64,000 bases of DNA from Celeribacter halophilus (lineage in GTDB: Bacteria > Pseudomonadota > Alphaproteobacteria > Rhodobacterales > Rhodobacteraceae), in assembly GCF_900114135.1 (NCBI RefSeq), contig NZ_FORY01000005.1, positions 62,001-126,000 of the forward strand. The letters run 5' to 3'. The notes below the pieces were generated by a model. That model was given only the letters and a program-made list of their open reading frames with translations, was not told the origin of the DNA and did no database searches. A program made the position numbers and the translations under genes. This document shows, piece by piece, positions 28,141-37,365 of the stretch; the stretch's first letter is position 1, and each line of letters opens with the position of its first letter.

Positions 28141-28493
28141 CTCTTGGCCTCCTTTGCATATCGGCCCCAACGGGCACGGTGGTGTTCATTGTCGAGCACG
28201 GCACGGATGCGTGCCTCTGTCTCGGTTTTCGGGAACCGTCCGGCGACCGCGCCGCCAGCGGTGATCTCAAGGTTGTCCCCCGAACTGCGCACCCGCACCA
28301 CGGGCGCAAAGCCGCGCAGGTTCTGAAGCGCACGCCACATGTCCTGACGCACCTGATGCGCCACACGAGCCTTGCGCAGGCCTGCCCCGCCTTCGATCAC
28401 GGTCGTCGCCGCAACATCGAACCGCGCAGGCATCCGGCGCGCCAGTGTAAGCGCACCGTCTTCCGTGGACATATGCCAGCGAGTTTGGCCCAT
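28137..28493 (-). CDS. Conserved hypothetical protein downstream of pccB
   Basis: A 118-residue basic protein of unknown function. It contains LEITAGGAVAGRFPKTE and a basic, aromatic C-terminus ARWGRYAKEAKR, with no signal peptide or membrane helix. The start is uncertain: ATG 28493 falls 20 bp after the pccB stop without a clear ribosome site, and an internal ATG at 28472 is possible. It overlaps the DUF6497 gene by 4 bp. Translation probably depends on pccB. Confidence 0.6.
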   Translation of the reverse strand: MGQTRWHMSTEDGALTLARRMPARFDVAATTVIEGGAGLRKARVAHQVRQDMWRALQNLRGFAPVVRVRSSGDNLEITAGGAVAGRFPKTETEARIRAVLDNEHHRARWGRYAKEAKR

Positions 28494-28513
28494 AGGGGAT
28501 CCGACACCCCGCC

Positions 28514-30046
28514 TTACAGCGGGATATTGTCGTGTTTTTTCCAAGGGTTTTCGAGCTTCTTGTTGCGCAAGCTCGCAAAGGCCCGCGCCACCCGTTTGCG
28601 GGTAGAGCGCGGCTGGATCACCTCATCAATAAAGCCCCGTTCGGCGGCCACGAAGGGATTGGCGAACCGGTCTTCGTAGTTCTGCGTATGCGCTGCAATC
28701 TTCTCCGCATCGCCCAGATCGGCACGGTGGATGATCTCGGTTGCGCCTTTGGCCCCCATCACCGCGATCTCTGCGGTCGGCCATGCGTAGTTGAAATCCC
28801 CGCGCAGGTGCTTGGACGCCATCACGTCATAGGCCCCGCCATAGGCTTTGCGGGTGATCACGGTCACTTTCGGCACGGTGGCTTCGCCATAAGCGAACAG
28901 AAGTTTCGCCCCGTGTTTGATCACACCGCCGTATTCTTGCGATGTCCCCGGCAGGAATCCCGGCACATCAACCAGCGTCAGAACCGGAATTTCAAAGGCA
29001 TCGCAGAAGCGCACAAACCGCGCGGCTTTTTTCGAACTGTCAATGTCGAGACAACCTGCGAGCACCATCGGCTGGTTCGCCACAACGCCGACCGTCTGGC
29101 CTTCGAGGCGGATAAAGCCAGTGATGATGTTTTTGGCGTGCTCTTCCTGAATTTCGTAGAAATCGCCCTCGTCCGCGATCTTGTGGATCACTTCCTTCAT
29201 ATCATAAGGCGTGTGCGCATTGTCCGGAATGATCGTGTCCAAAGAAGGCTCGATCCGGTTCGGCTCATCAAAGAACGGACGCACAGGTGCCTTTTCGCGG
29301 TTGTTGAGCGGCAGGAAATCGACCAGACGACGCACTTCGGTGAGCGCCTCCACATCGTTCTCAAACGCCCCGTCCGCGACAGAAGATTTTTTCGTATGGG
29401 TCGACGCCCCACCCAGTTCTTCGGCGGTGACAACCTCGTTGGTGACGGTTTTCACCACGTCGGGGCCGGTCACGAACATGTAGGATGTGTCTTTGACCAT
29501 GAAGATAAAGTCGGTCATTGCCGGAGAATACACAGCACCACCCGCACATGGCCCCATGATCACGGAGATCTGCGGCACGACGCCAGAGGCCATGATATTG
29601 CGCTGGAACACTTCGGCATAGCCAGCGAGCGAGGCCACCCCTTCCTGAATCCGCGCACCACCCGAGTCATTGAGCCCGATCACAGGCGCGCCGTTTTGCA
29701 CCGCCATATCCATGATCTTGCAGATTTTCTCGGCGTGGGTTTCCGACAGAGACCCGCCGAAGACCGTAAAGTCCTGTGAAAAGACATAGACCATCCGCCC
29801 GTTGATCGTTCCCCAACCGGTGATGACACCATCGCCATAGGGTTTGCTCTGCTCCATACCGAAGTCGGTGCAGCGATGGGTTTTGAACATGTCGAACTCT
29901 TCAAAGCTGTCTTCGTCCAGCAACAGTTCGATCCGTTCGCGCGCGGTCAGCTTGCCCTTGGCATGCTGGCTGTCGATGCGACGCTGACCGCCTCCCAAAC
30001 GGGCGTCATCGCGGCGATCGTGAAGTTCTTGGATGATGTCTTTCAC
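28514..30046 (-). CDS. pccB: Propionyl-CoA carboxylase beta subunit (carboxyltransferase)
   Basis: A 510-residue carboxyltransferase that moves CO2 from biotin on PccA to propionyl-CoA. The N-terminal crotonase-like half has [19 protein letters not shown] and [14 protein letters not shown], and [12 protein letters not shown] forms an oxyanion-type loop. The C-terminal half has [13 protein letters not shown] and [16 protein letters not shown], typical of the propionyl/acetyl-CoA group. GAGGAGG precedes ATG 30046. It heads a five-gene minus-strand operon. Two pairs of TGCAAA-type half-sites lie 70-120 bp upstream. Confidence 0.95.
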   Translation of the reverse strand: MKDIIQELHDRRDDARLGGGQRRIDSQHAKGKLTARERIELLLDEDSFEEFDMFKTHRCTDFGMEQSKPYGDGVITGWGTINGRMVYVFSQDFTVFGGSLSETHAEKICKIMDMAVQNGAPVIGLNDSGGARIQEGVASLAGYAEVFQRNIMASGVVPQISVIMGPCAGGAVYSPAMTDFIFMVKDTSYMFVTGPDVVKTVTNEVVTAEELGGASTHTKKSSVADGAFENDVEALTEVRRLVDFLPLNNREKAPVRPFFDEPNRIEPSLDTIIPDNAHTPYDMKEVIHKIADEGDFYEIQEEHAKNIITGFIRLEGQTVGVVANQPMVLAGCLDIDSSKKAARFVRFCDAFEIPVLTLVDVPGFLPGTSQEYGGVIKHGAKLLFAYGEATVPKVTVITRKAYGGAYDVMASKHLRGDFNYAWPTAEIAVMGAKGATEIIHRADLGDAEKIAAHTQNYEDRFANPFVAAERGFIDEVIQPRSTRKRVARAFASLRNKKLENPWKKHDNIPL

Positions 30047-30118
30047 GGATAGGCCTCCTCGTCATTTCTCTGGCACCATAGGTGCTCGCAATAATATTTC
30101 ATAGCGGAGTCTGGCAGA

Positions 30119-30166
30119 TTTGCAAAAGATGCAAACCCAAGATGCTGTATAACGCAAAACTGCAAA
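30119..30166 (-). promoter_or_regulatory. Candidate PccR binding region upstream of pccB
   Basis: Read on the minus strand there are four TTTGCA-type half-sites in two adjacent pairs: TTTGCAGT (30166-30159) with TTTGCGTT (30158-30151), and TTTGCATC (30135-30128) with the exact TTTGCAAA (30126-30119). Published work on PccR of Rhodobacter sphaeroides, as I remember it, defines a TTTGCAAA-N4-TTTGCAAA element at pccB; the spacing here differs. The PccR gene is 1.5 kb away. Confidence 0.65.
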
Positions 30167-30306
30167 TATATTGCCAGACCGCGGCTCGCTGAAACTTCAC
30201 CTGTCACACACCAGCGCAGGACCCTCTCTGCGGGCTGTGCAAAAACAAAGCCGCGTTCTGCCAGATTGCGCATGGACAGGCTCGCGCGGCTGCGTATCTT
30301 GGCGCA

Positions 30307-31524
30307 ATGGCTCAAAAACCGATCTCACGCTTCCTCGACAGAACCACCCCGCCGCATATCGCGACACTCGTACTTATGGCGGGCACATCCGCCATGAGCA
30401 TGAACGTGTTCCTGCCCGCGCTGCCGGAGATGACCGAATATTTCGGCACCAAGTATAGCGTGATGCAGCTTTCGATTGCGATTTTTCTGGCGGTCAATGC
30501 CACGATGCAACTGGCCATCGGCCCGCTTTCCGACCGGTTCGGGCGCCGCCCCGTCCTGATCGGCGGCATCCTGATCTTCCTCGCCGCAACTCTTGGCGCA
30601 ATCTTTGCACCTTCAGCACAGATTTTCCTCTTGATGCGTGCCGCACAGGCGGGGATCGTCACCGCAATGGTGCTGTCCCGCGCCATCGTGCGTGACATGG
30701 TGCCGGGCGAGGAAGCCGCACAAATGATCGCCTATGTCACCATGGGCATGTCTCTGGTTCCGATGGTGGCCCCTACGGTCGGCGGTTACCTCACCACACT
30801 GTTTGGCTGGCAGAGCAGCTTCTGGCTTTTGTTCGCCGTGGGCCTTCTCCTGCTCGTCACAGTCTATTTTGACGCCGGAGAAACCGCACCCAAATCGCAA
30901 GGCTCCATGCGCGACGCCCTGCGCGGATTTCCCGAACTTATGCGCTCGCAACGGTTTCTGGGCTATGCCATTTCCGCCGCCACCGCCTCCGGCGCCTATT
31001 TCGCATTTCTCGGCGGCGCGCCGTTTTTAGGCTCCCATGTCTTTGGCCTGACCGAAGACCGCTTGGGCCTCTATATGGCCGCCCCCGCCGTCGGCTATTT
31101 CTTTGGCAATTTTCTGGCGGGGAAATTCTCGGCACGGCTGGGCATGAACGCCATGATCCTCATCGGCGCTGCGGTCTGCTCGGCGGGCGTGCTGGCTTCG
31201 CTGTGCCTGTTCCTGCTTGAACGCGCCACCGCCGAAAGCTTTTTTGCCTTCATCACCCTGCTGGGCCTTGGCAACGGGATGCAACTTCCCAACTCCATCG
31301 CAGGCTCCCTCTCCGTGCGCCCCCATCTCGCGGGCACAGCCGCCGGTCTGGGCGGCGCGATGTATATCGGCGGCGGCGCGGTTCTGTCGGCTTTTGCTGG
31401 CTCCGTGCTGACCGAAGACGGCGGCGCCATGCCGCTTATGGTGATCATGCTCTGCGCGTCGTTCTCCTCCATCCTCGCGGCGCTTTGGGTCGTCCACCGC
31501 GAACGCGCTCTGGGCATCCGCTAG
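30307..31524 (+). CDS. MFS drug exporter, Bcr/CflA family
   Basis: A 405-residue inner-membrane proton antiporter with 12 predicted helices. The family N-terminus PPHIATLVLMAGTSAMSMNVFLPALP and the loop motif A (GPLSDRFGRRPVLIGG, about 79-94) are visible. Bcr/CflA members export drugs or small metabolites. It lies between pccB (divergent) and the regulator (same strand), with the TTTGCA-type sites on both sides. Control by PccR and export of an organic acid are possible but unproved. Confidence 0.88.
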   Translation: MAQKPISRFLDRTTPPHIATLVLMAGTSAMSMNVFLPALPEMTEYFGTKYSVMQLSIAIFLAVNATMQLAIGPLSDRFGRRPVLIGGILIFLAATLGAIFAPSAQIFLLMRAAQAGIVTAMVLSRAIVRDMVPGEEAAQMIAYVTMGMSLVPMVAPTVGGYLTTLFGWQSSFWLLFAVGLLLLVTVYFDAGETAPKSQGSMRDALRGFPELMRSQRFLGYAISAATASGAYFAFLGGAPFLGSHVFGLTEDRLGLYMAAPAVGYFFGNFLAGKFSARLGMNAMILIGAAVCSAGVLASLCLFLLERATAESFFAFITLLGLGNGMQLPNSIAGSLSVRPHLAGTAAGLGGAMYIGGGAVLSAFAGSVLTEDGGAMPLMVIMLCASFSSILAALWVVHRERALGIR

Positions 31525-31557
31525 GCCACTTTCGCAGGATCTAGCGGCAACAGCCCT

Positions 31558-31599
31558 CTTGCAAGACAGGGTTTGCAGTGGCAAATTCCACTTTGCAAA
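31558..31599 (+). promoter_or_regulatory. Candidate PccR autoregulatory region
   Basis: CTTGCAAG (31558-31565), TTTGCAGT (31572-31579), GGCAAAT (31580-31586) and the exact TTTGCAAA (31592-31599, in the 10-bp palindrome CTTTGCAAAG) lie 40-80 bp upstream of ATG 31639. A weak promoter using TTTGCA (31592-31597) and GAATAT (31615-31620) would be covered by the last site, which would suit autorepression. Confidence 0.6.
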
Positions 31600-31638
31600 G
31601 GGTAAATTCCGCCCGAATATCCGCAAAAGCGAGGACAA

Positions 31639-33036
31639 ATGGCCCAGCAAAAACTCTATGCCGGAGCAAAATTGCGCGAGACCCGCACACGGCTCGGTCT
31701 GACACAGCGCATGTTCGCGGAAAAGCTCGGGGTGTCGCTGCCCTATCTCAACCAGATGGAGAACAACAACCGTCCGGTCTCCACCGGCGTTGTGCTCGCG
31801 CTGGCACAGGAATTCGGCTTTGATGTCACGGAGTTAAGCTCGGGTGACGCCGAACGCATGGTGACGGATATGCGTGAGGCGCTGGCCGATCCGGTCTTTG
31901 CCGATGGCGCGCCACCGCTGGCCGACCTGCGTCTCGCCGCCTCCAACGCCCCCGCACTGGCCCGCGCCTTCCTCGAACTGCACCGCGCCTATCGCCAGAC
32001 CACGGAGCGGCTGGCCTCGATGGACGAGGCGCTGGACCGCGAAAACAGTCCGGCACGCCCCAGCCCTTGGGAAGAGGTGCGCGATTTCTTCCACTATTGC
32101 GACAATTACATCGACGCCGTAGACCGCGCCGCCGAGAATTTCGCCCGCCCGCATGGCGAGGCCCGCGATGTTGTGCACGCCGCCATCGAGACACTGGAGC
32201 AAAAGGGCATCACCCTGCGCTCCGGCGACAAGGAACTGCGCCGCTTCGATGCCAGAGCAAGCGAGTTGACCATTTCCTCGCGCGCCTCCAGCGCCACGCG
32301 CCGCTTCCAGATTTTGCACCAGCTGGCCCTGACCACGCAAAGCAAGCTTCTGGACGCCACGCTTGATCTGGCGCGGTTCCAGAGCGAAGAGGCCCGCGAG
32401 ATTGCACGGATCGGCATGGCGAACTATTTCGCCGGTGCCGCGCTGATGCCCTACGGTGCCTTTCTGGAAGCCGCGCAGGAGACCCGTCACGATCTGGAGA
32501 TGCTGGCCGAACGGTTTGGCGCCTCGGTCGAACAGGTGGCGCACCGTCTGTCCACGCTCCAGCGGCCCGGCGCGAAGGGCATCCCCTTCTATTTCGTCCG
32601 CGTCGATCAGGCCGGCACGATCACCAAACGCCACTCCGCCACGCGGCTGCAATTCGCCCGCTATGGTGGGGCCTGTCCGCTCTGGAATGTGCATCAGGCC
32701 TTCGAACGCCCCGGACATTTCCTGCGGCAACTGGCCGAGACGCCGGACGGGGTGCGCTACCTCTCGATTGCCCGTGATGTATCCAAACCCGGCGGCTCCT
32801 TCCACGCGCCAGTGCGCCGCTACGCCATCGGGCTGGGCTGCGAGGTCACGCATGCCTCGGAGATGGTCTATGCCGACGACCTCGACGTGACCAAACCTGC
32901 CGCTTTCGAGCCGATCGGGATTTCCTGCCGGATTTGCGAACGTCGGGACTGTCACCAGCGTTCGATCCCGCCGCTGGAACGCCGCCTGACCATCGACCCG
33001 AACAGCCGCGGCACCCTGCCCTACCGAATCGACTGA
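31639..33036 (+). CDS. pccR: Short-chain fatty acyl-CoA regulator PccR (ScfR family)
   Basis: A 465-residue transcription factor. Residues about 7-65 form an XRE helix-turn-helix (KLRETRTRLGLTQRMFAEKL, then GVSLPYLNQMENN). The long remainder is the ScfR/DUF2083 type effector domain, with the C-terminal cysteine cluster C430-x2-C433-x4-C438 (CRICERRDC) followed by PPLERRLTIDPNSRG. ScfR proteins sense short-chain acyl-CoAs; this gene is next to pccB, as PccR is in R. sphaeroides, where it activates pccB. RamB and related regulators are alternatives, but the neighbourhood favours PccR. The gene ends 10 bp from the convergent DMT exporter. Confidence 0.88.
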   Translation: MAQQKLYAGAKLRETRTRLGLTQRMFAEKLGVSLPYLNQMENNNRPVSTGVVLALAQEFGFDVTELSSGDAERMVTDMREALADPVFADGAPPLADLRLAASNAPALARAFLELHRAYRQTTERLASMDEALDRENSPARPSPWEEVRDFFHYCDNYIDAVDRAAENFARPHGEARDVVHAAIETLEQKGITLRSGDKELRRFDARASELTISSRASSATRRFQILHQLALTTQSKLLDATLDLARFQSEEAREIARIGMANYFAGAALMPYGAFLEAAQETRHDLEMLAERFGASVEQVAHRLSTLQRPGAKGIPFYFVRVDQAGTITKRHSATRLQFARYGGACPLWNVHQAFERPGHFLRQLAETPDGVRYLSIARDVSKPGGSFHAPVRRYAIGLGCEVTHASEMVYADDLDVTKPAAFEPIGISCRICERRDCHQRSIPPLERRLTIDPNSRGTLPYRID

Positions 33037-33046
33037 CACAGACGCT

Positions 33047-33880
33047 CTATTTGCGCGCCGAGAGGGCAATCCCCGTCAGGACGAGCGCGCAAGCACCGAC
33101 CAGTTGCAAAGAGATCGGCTCTGACAGCAACAGCGCCCCGCCCAGCGCCGTAATCACCGGCACGGAAAGCTGTGCGCTGGCCGCCAAGGGCACAGGGATC
33201 AACGGCAGCACGCGATACCACAGCACATAGCCCAAGGCAGAGGCAAAGGCCCCCGAAGCGACGGAGAGCGCCCAGCCGGAGGCTGTGAGGCTCACAGGCA
33301 CGACAAGCAGCAAGACAAGCGCCAAGGGCACGGCTCCGATGAAATTGCGGATGCTGCGCCCGACCGGATCGCCGCCGCCCTGCCCCAAGATGCTGTAAGC
33401 CCCCCAAGCCACACCTGCGCCGGACATCAACAGGGCCGCAGTCAACGGGGGCGACGACAGACCCGGTGACAGGAGCCACACAAGCCCGCCCAAGGCCAGC
33501 GCCAGACCGAGCCAGCCGAAGCCGGACAGACGCACCCCGCGCCGCAATGCGACGGCGAGCATGGTGATCTGCACAAAGGCAAAGAGAATGAGCGCACCGG
33601 TCGCCGCCGACATGGCGCGATAGGCCAGAGAGAAGCCCAACACATAGAGGAAGAGCGCCAGAACCGCCGGGAGGTCACGAAGCCTCGGTGTGACGCTGTG
33701 GCGGGCAAATCCGCCGATCAGACCCAGCATCAAGGCACCGGATAAAAGCCGGACCGCAGCAAAGGAAGTCGCACCATTTGCCGGATCGACAAGCGCCGCA
33801 CGGGTCAGCACCGAATTGCCCGCAAAGGCGACAAGCGTAAGGAGAAGCAGCGCAGAGACGCGCAGGGTCAAATGTGTCAT
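33047..33880 (-). CDS. EamA/DMT family exporter
   Basis: A 277-residue inner-membrane protein with ten predicted helices in two EamA repeats (about 5-135 and 145-275). The second repeat shows the family-type LLMSGAGVAWGAYSILG and the closing AAQLSVPVITALGGALLLSEPIS pattern. Such carriers export amino acids or metabolites; the substrate is not predictable. Met at 33880 is chosen as the start since it begins the first helix (MTHLTLRVSALLLL); an open extension reaches 33907. It is convergent with pccR. Confidence 0.85.
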   Translation of the reverse strand: MTHLTLRVSALLLLTLVAFAGNSVLTRAALVDPANGATSFAAVRLLSGALMLGLIGGFARHSVTPRLRDLPAVLALFLYVLGFSLAYRAMSAATGALILFAFVQITMLAVALRRGVRLSGFGWLGLALALGGLVWLLSPGLSSPPLTAALLMSGAGVAWGAYSILGQGGGDPVGRSIRNFIGAVPLALVLLLVVPVSLTASGWALSVASGAFASALGYVLWYRVLPLIPVPLAASAQLSVPVITALGGALLLSEPISLQLVGACALVLTGIALSARK

Positions 33881-33985
33881 GGCGCAAGCTGTGTCAAAAC
33901 GCCGCAAGATAGCAAGCGTGATCCGCCCTTGGCGATGTTCACGTTTTCGAATGTCACTGAGGAGGAAAGTCGAGAGGAAGAAAAG

Positions 33986-34062
33986 TGGCGCGGTTGACGG
34001 GGCTCGAACCCGCGACCTCCGGCGTGACAGGCCGGCACTCTAACCAGCTGAGCTACAACCGC
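33986..34062 (-). tRNA. tRNA-Asp (anticodon GTC), first copy
   Basis: A 77-nt cloverleaf with a GCGGTTG/CAACCGC acceptor stem and encoded CCA. The anticodon stem CCGGC/GCCGG surrounds CTGTCAC, giving anticodon GTC. The T arm is GCGGGTTCGAGCCCCGT. Its D arm reads AGCTCAGCTGGTTAGAG. A second copy lies 49 bp away. Confidence 0.95.
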
Positions 34063-34111
34063 GCTGTGCCTTTTCAGGCGGCGCCTAAGTGGCGCTAATC
34101 TTGGGCAGTGG

Positions 34112-34188
34112 TGGCGCGGTTGACGGGGCTCGAACCCGCGACCTCCGGCGTGACAGGCCGGCACTCTAACCATCTGAGCTACAACCGC
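34112..34188 (-). tRNA. tRNA-Asp (anticodon GTC), second copy
   Basis: A 77-nt cloverleaf identical to the copy at 33986 except for one D-arm base (AGCTCAGATGGTTAGAG). It includes encoded CCA and GTC in the anticodon loop. It is transcribed on the minus strand ahead of the other copy, so both may come from one precursor. Confidence 0.95.
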
Positions 34189-34373
34189 TCACTGCCCGAA
34201 CAGGACCGTGTCCTGAACGTGAGGGGCGTTCTATGGCCGGGGCGTGCCCTCGTCAAGCACGGAATCGCGAAAAAACATCCGGCCTGCAAAAAAACTTTTC
34301 AAAGCGGGTGCGCAGAGCGGGAAATGACGGTGAAACTGACCCTTCCAAACGCCCAAAATGCACAACCAGACAA

Positions 34374-34396
34374 GAAAAAACCGCCCCGAAGGGCGG
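34374..34396 (-). terminator. Intrinsic terminator of lepA
   Basis: On the minus strand CCGCCC pairs with GGGCGG around a TTCG tetraloop (34381-34396), then runs into seven T. It follows the lepA stop by about 40 bp. Confidence 0.9.
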
Positions 34397-34436
34397 CTCT
34401 CTGAAAACCAATCGCACAGGACTTTCGCGCAGCGCG

Positions 34437-36236
34437 TCAATTGTCCATCTTAAGCGCCTTGATAAAGGCTTCCTGCGGGATTTCGACCTTCCCGAACTGA
34501 CGCATCTTCTTTTTACCCGCCTTCTGCTTTTCCAGAAGCTTCTTCTTGCGCGTCGCGTCACCACCGTAACATTTGGCCGTCACGTCCTTGCGCAGCGCCG
34601 ACAGGGTCTCACGCGCGATCACCTTGCCACCAATCGCCGCCTGAATCGGGATCTTGAACATATGGCGCGGAATCAGCTCCTTGAGCTTTTCGCACATGAC
34701 ACGGCCACGGCTCTCTGCGCGGTCACGGTGCACCATCATGGACAGCGCATCCACAGGCTCGTCATTCACAAGCACCTGCATCTTCACCAGATTGTCTTCA
34801 CGATACTCCGTGAACTGATAATCGAAGGACGCATACCCTTTGGTAATAGATTTGAGCCTATCATAGAAATCGAACACAACTTCGTTGAGCGGGAGGTCAT
34901 AAACAACCATCGCACGGGTCCCTGCATAGGTCAGGTCCAGCTGGATGCCGCGGCGGTCCTGACAGAGCTTGAGCACATCACCCAGATATTCATCGGGCAC
35001 CATGATCGTCGCCTTGATGCGCGGCTCTTCGATGTGATCGACATAGGTCAGATCGGGCATATCGGCAGGGTTGTGCAGGTCTTCGACCGTGCCGTCCTTC
35101 ATATAGATTTTGTAGACCACAGAGGGCGCGGTGGTGATGAGATCGAGGTCGTATTCGCGTTCCAGACGGTCGCGGATCACCTCAAGGTGCAAAAGCCCGA
35201 GGAAGCCGCAGCGGAAGCCGAAACCCAGCGCCGCAGAGGTTTCCATTTCGGAACTAAAGGACGCATCGTTGAGTTGCAGCTTCTCGATTGCGCTACGCAG
35301 GTCATCGAAATCATTGGCATCGACCGGAAACAGGCCACAGAACACCACGGGAATCGACGGTTTGAACCCCGGAAGCGGTTCGGCGCACTGTTTTTTCTCG
35401 TGGGTGATCGTGTCGCCCACCTTGGTGTCGCGCACCTGTTTGATCGAAGCGGTAAAAATACCGATCTCGCCCGGGCCAAGCTCGGGAATATCCACCATCT
35501 GAGGCTTGAGCACGGCGAGCTTGTCGATCTTGTAGGTCGCCCGCGTCTGCATCATGCGAATCTGGTCGCCTTTTTTGACCGTGCCATCAATAACACGGAT
35601 CATCACGACCACCCCCAGATAGGGGTCATACCAACTGTCGACCAGCATGGCCTTGAGCGGCGCATCGCGCTCGCCCTTGGGCGCGGGCAGACGGGTGACG
35701 ATGGCTTCCAACACATCGGGGATGCCGATGCCGGTCTTGGCGGAAATCTCGATCGCCTCGGAGGCATCAATCCCGATCACATCCTCGATCTGCTCACAGA
35801 CCCGCTCCGGCTCGGCGGCGGGCAGGTCGATCTTGTTGAGCACGGGGACAATTTCGTGATCCGCATCAATCGCTTGGTAGACATTGGCCAGCGTCTGCGC
35901 CTCGACCCCCTGCGTAGCATCCACCACCAGAAGCGAGCCTTCGACCGCCTGCATGGAGCGACTGACCTCATAGGCAAAGTCGACATGGCCGGGCGTATCA
36001 ATGAGGTTGAGCACATAATCCTGCCCGTCCTGCGCATGGTAGTCGATGCGCACGGAGTTCGCCTTGATCGTGATCCCGCGTTCGCGTTCGATATCCATAC
36101 TGTCAAGCAACTGCGCCTGCATATCCCGATCTGCCACGGTATTTGTGGATTGGATCAGACGGTCGGCAAGCGTCGACTTGCCGTGGTCGATATGGGCCAC
36201 GATGGAGAAATTCCGGATATTTTTCAGCTCGGTCAT
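34437..36236 (-). CDS. lepA: Elongation factor 4 (back-translocase)
   Basis: A 599-residue ribosome-bound GTPase, exactly the usual length. G1 is [10 protein letters not shown] (about 12-21), the switch region has RERGITI, G3 is DTPGHVDF and G4 is NKIDLP. Domains II and III, the EF-G-like domain V and the LepA-specific C-terminal domain follow, ending [17 protein letters not shown] 36236 is chosen because it begins [15 protein letters not shown]; the frame is open to 36326 without conserved sequence. Upstream lies the AT-rich DUF3800 gene on the same strand, probably a separate unit. Confidence 0.97.
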   Translation of the reverse strand: MTELKNIRNFSIVAHIDHGKSTLADRLIQSTNTVADRDMQAQLLDSMDIERERGITIKANSVRIDYHAQDGQDYVLNLIDTPGHVDFAYEVSRSMQAVEGSLLVVDATQGVEAQTLANVYQAIDADHEIVPVLNKIDLPAAEPERVCEQIEDVIGIDASEAIEISAKTGIGIPDVLEAIVTRLPAPKGERDAPLKAMLVDSWYDPYLGVVVMIRVIDGTVKKGDQIRMMQTRATYKIDKLAVLKPQMVDIPELGPGEIGIFTASIKQVRDTKVGDTITHEKKQCAEPLPGFKPSIPVVFCGLFPVDANDFDDLRSAIEKLQLNDASFSSEMETSAALGFGFRCGFLGLLHLEVIRDRLEREYDLDLITTAPSVVYKIYMKDGTVEDLHNPADMPDLTYVDHIEEPRIKATIMVPDEYLGDVLKLCQDRRGIQLDLTYAGTRAMVVYDLPLNEVVFDFYDRLKSITKGYASFDYQFTEYREDNLVKMQVLVNDEPVDALSMMVHRDRAESRGRVMCEKLKELIPRHMFKIPIQAAIGGKVIARETLSALRKDVTAKCYGGDATRKKKLLEKQKAGKKKMRQFGKVEIPQEAFIKALKMDN

Positions 36237-36329
36237 AACAGGCCTCAGCAGATGATGGTTTGGCTGAGTTCTATGCGGGGAAAGGGGGGGAATGGCAAGA
36301 GAAAGCAACGAAAGCGTAGCAATCAATGC

Positions 36330-37160
36330 CTATTTTTTAATTAATGCTTCGTTGGGCTTGTAGAGCTTATTGACCATCCGCATTGTCTCACCCCTCAACT
36401 CCATTGCAACCGGCCCCTTTATAAATTTAATCCCCCACTTCGCGATCCGTCCGGTTTTAGGGTCACACCAAAATTTTGGCTTTATCTCTCGAAAATACCT
36501 TTGCTCAGGAATGCCGAAATTCGTTTTCGTTTCCGAAAGACTTACAAATATTGCGTGAGCAACCAAGTCGGCAAGACATAGCAATCGGTCATCATTTTTT
36601 GCGACGGCCTCAATCATTCGAGGGTCAATGTGTCGCAAGACCTTGGAGCTTCTATACTTTGGCGCCGGGTCAGTTCTTATCCTTGATATAAAATTGCGCA
36701 ACTGCTCGTAATTATGTTTACCCTTTTTCTCAAATACGATTCGAATATCTTCAGGCTTAATCTCATTCACCTTTGCAAAATCTGCAATGCGCTCCAAAAG
36801 ATATTGAGCACACTTGTTGTAATAGTATTCGGCCTGCTGCGGCCCTTCAATCTCGCTTTTGTAACCGCCCACTGTTGCTTTTTTTGACACCGCACCAAAA
36901 GCGAGAAAGTGCATATTTTTCGCCGAACGCGCATAGAAGGATCGCTGCAAATGATTCAAGTCGGAACAATGCAATGTGTTTTTACCAATGCGCTCTTGTA
37001 TGGCTTGTAGCTGCTCCTCTAAGCTTTCTCTTTCCGATGCCACAATAAGCGCACCACCAAACACCAAGAAAGGCTCAGACCCTTTGGTCGATATTCCTGC
37101 GCGAAAGCGATCCAAATCCTGATCGCCACTCTCATCGATAAAAAATATATATTTCGCCAT
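36330..37160 (-). CDS. DUF3800 domain protein, AT-rich
   Basis: A 276-residue protein beginning KYIFFIDESGDQ, the signature of DUF3800, a family with predicted RNase H-like metal-binding acidic residues. Further acidic points are in HCSDLNH (about 63-69), an aromatic/acidic middle (EDIRIVFEKKGKHN) and DDRLLCLADLVAHAI (about 196-210). DUF3800 genes are frequent near mobile elements and defence loci, and nuclease activity has been suggested but I know of no proof. The DNA is clearly AT-richer than lepA and contains TTA and ATA codons, a sign of transfer. No partner gene, integrase or terminal repeat is visible here. Confidence 0.82.
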   Translation of the reverse strand: MAKYIFFIDESGDQDLDRFRAGISTKGSEPFLVFGGALIVASERESLEEQLQAIQERIGKNTLHCSDLNHLQRSFYARSAKNMHFLAFGAVSKKATVGGYKSEIEGPQQAEYYYNKCAQYLLERIADFAKVNEIKPEDIRIVFEKKGKHNYEQLRNFISRIRTDPAPKYRSSKVLRHIDPRMIEAVAKNDDRLLCLADLVAHAIFVSLSETKTNFGIPEQRYFREIKPKFWCDPKTGRIAKWGIKFIKGPVAMELRGETMRMVNKLYKPNEALIKK

Positions 37161-37365
37161 TGGAGCACCTCAAAAACACAACAACAAAATGGTATTTCAC
37201 TGACGGTTGGGCAACCCTCCGCCCATCGCACCCAATCACAAACTCCACAATTGCCTCGCGGCCCAGACTCAGGCATTCTCAGCGCGATATTCACCAAAAT
37301 CGTGGACCCTGCGGGTGCGTAAGCACAAAAAGACGGGGCCACCCATTGGATCGAGAGGCAGAAAC

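Noticed and set aside
33961-34200. Possible integration site at the tRNA-Asp pair
   Set aside because: No integrase, att repeat or island boundary is visible next to the tRNA genes; the repeats are the tRNA genes themselves.
34233-36344. A 703-codon open frame opposite lepA
   Set aside because: Shadow of lepA: the opposite strand has all GTPase motifs, and this frame has repetitive His/Arg/Leu composition.
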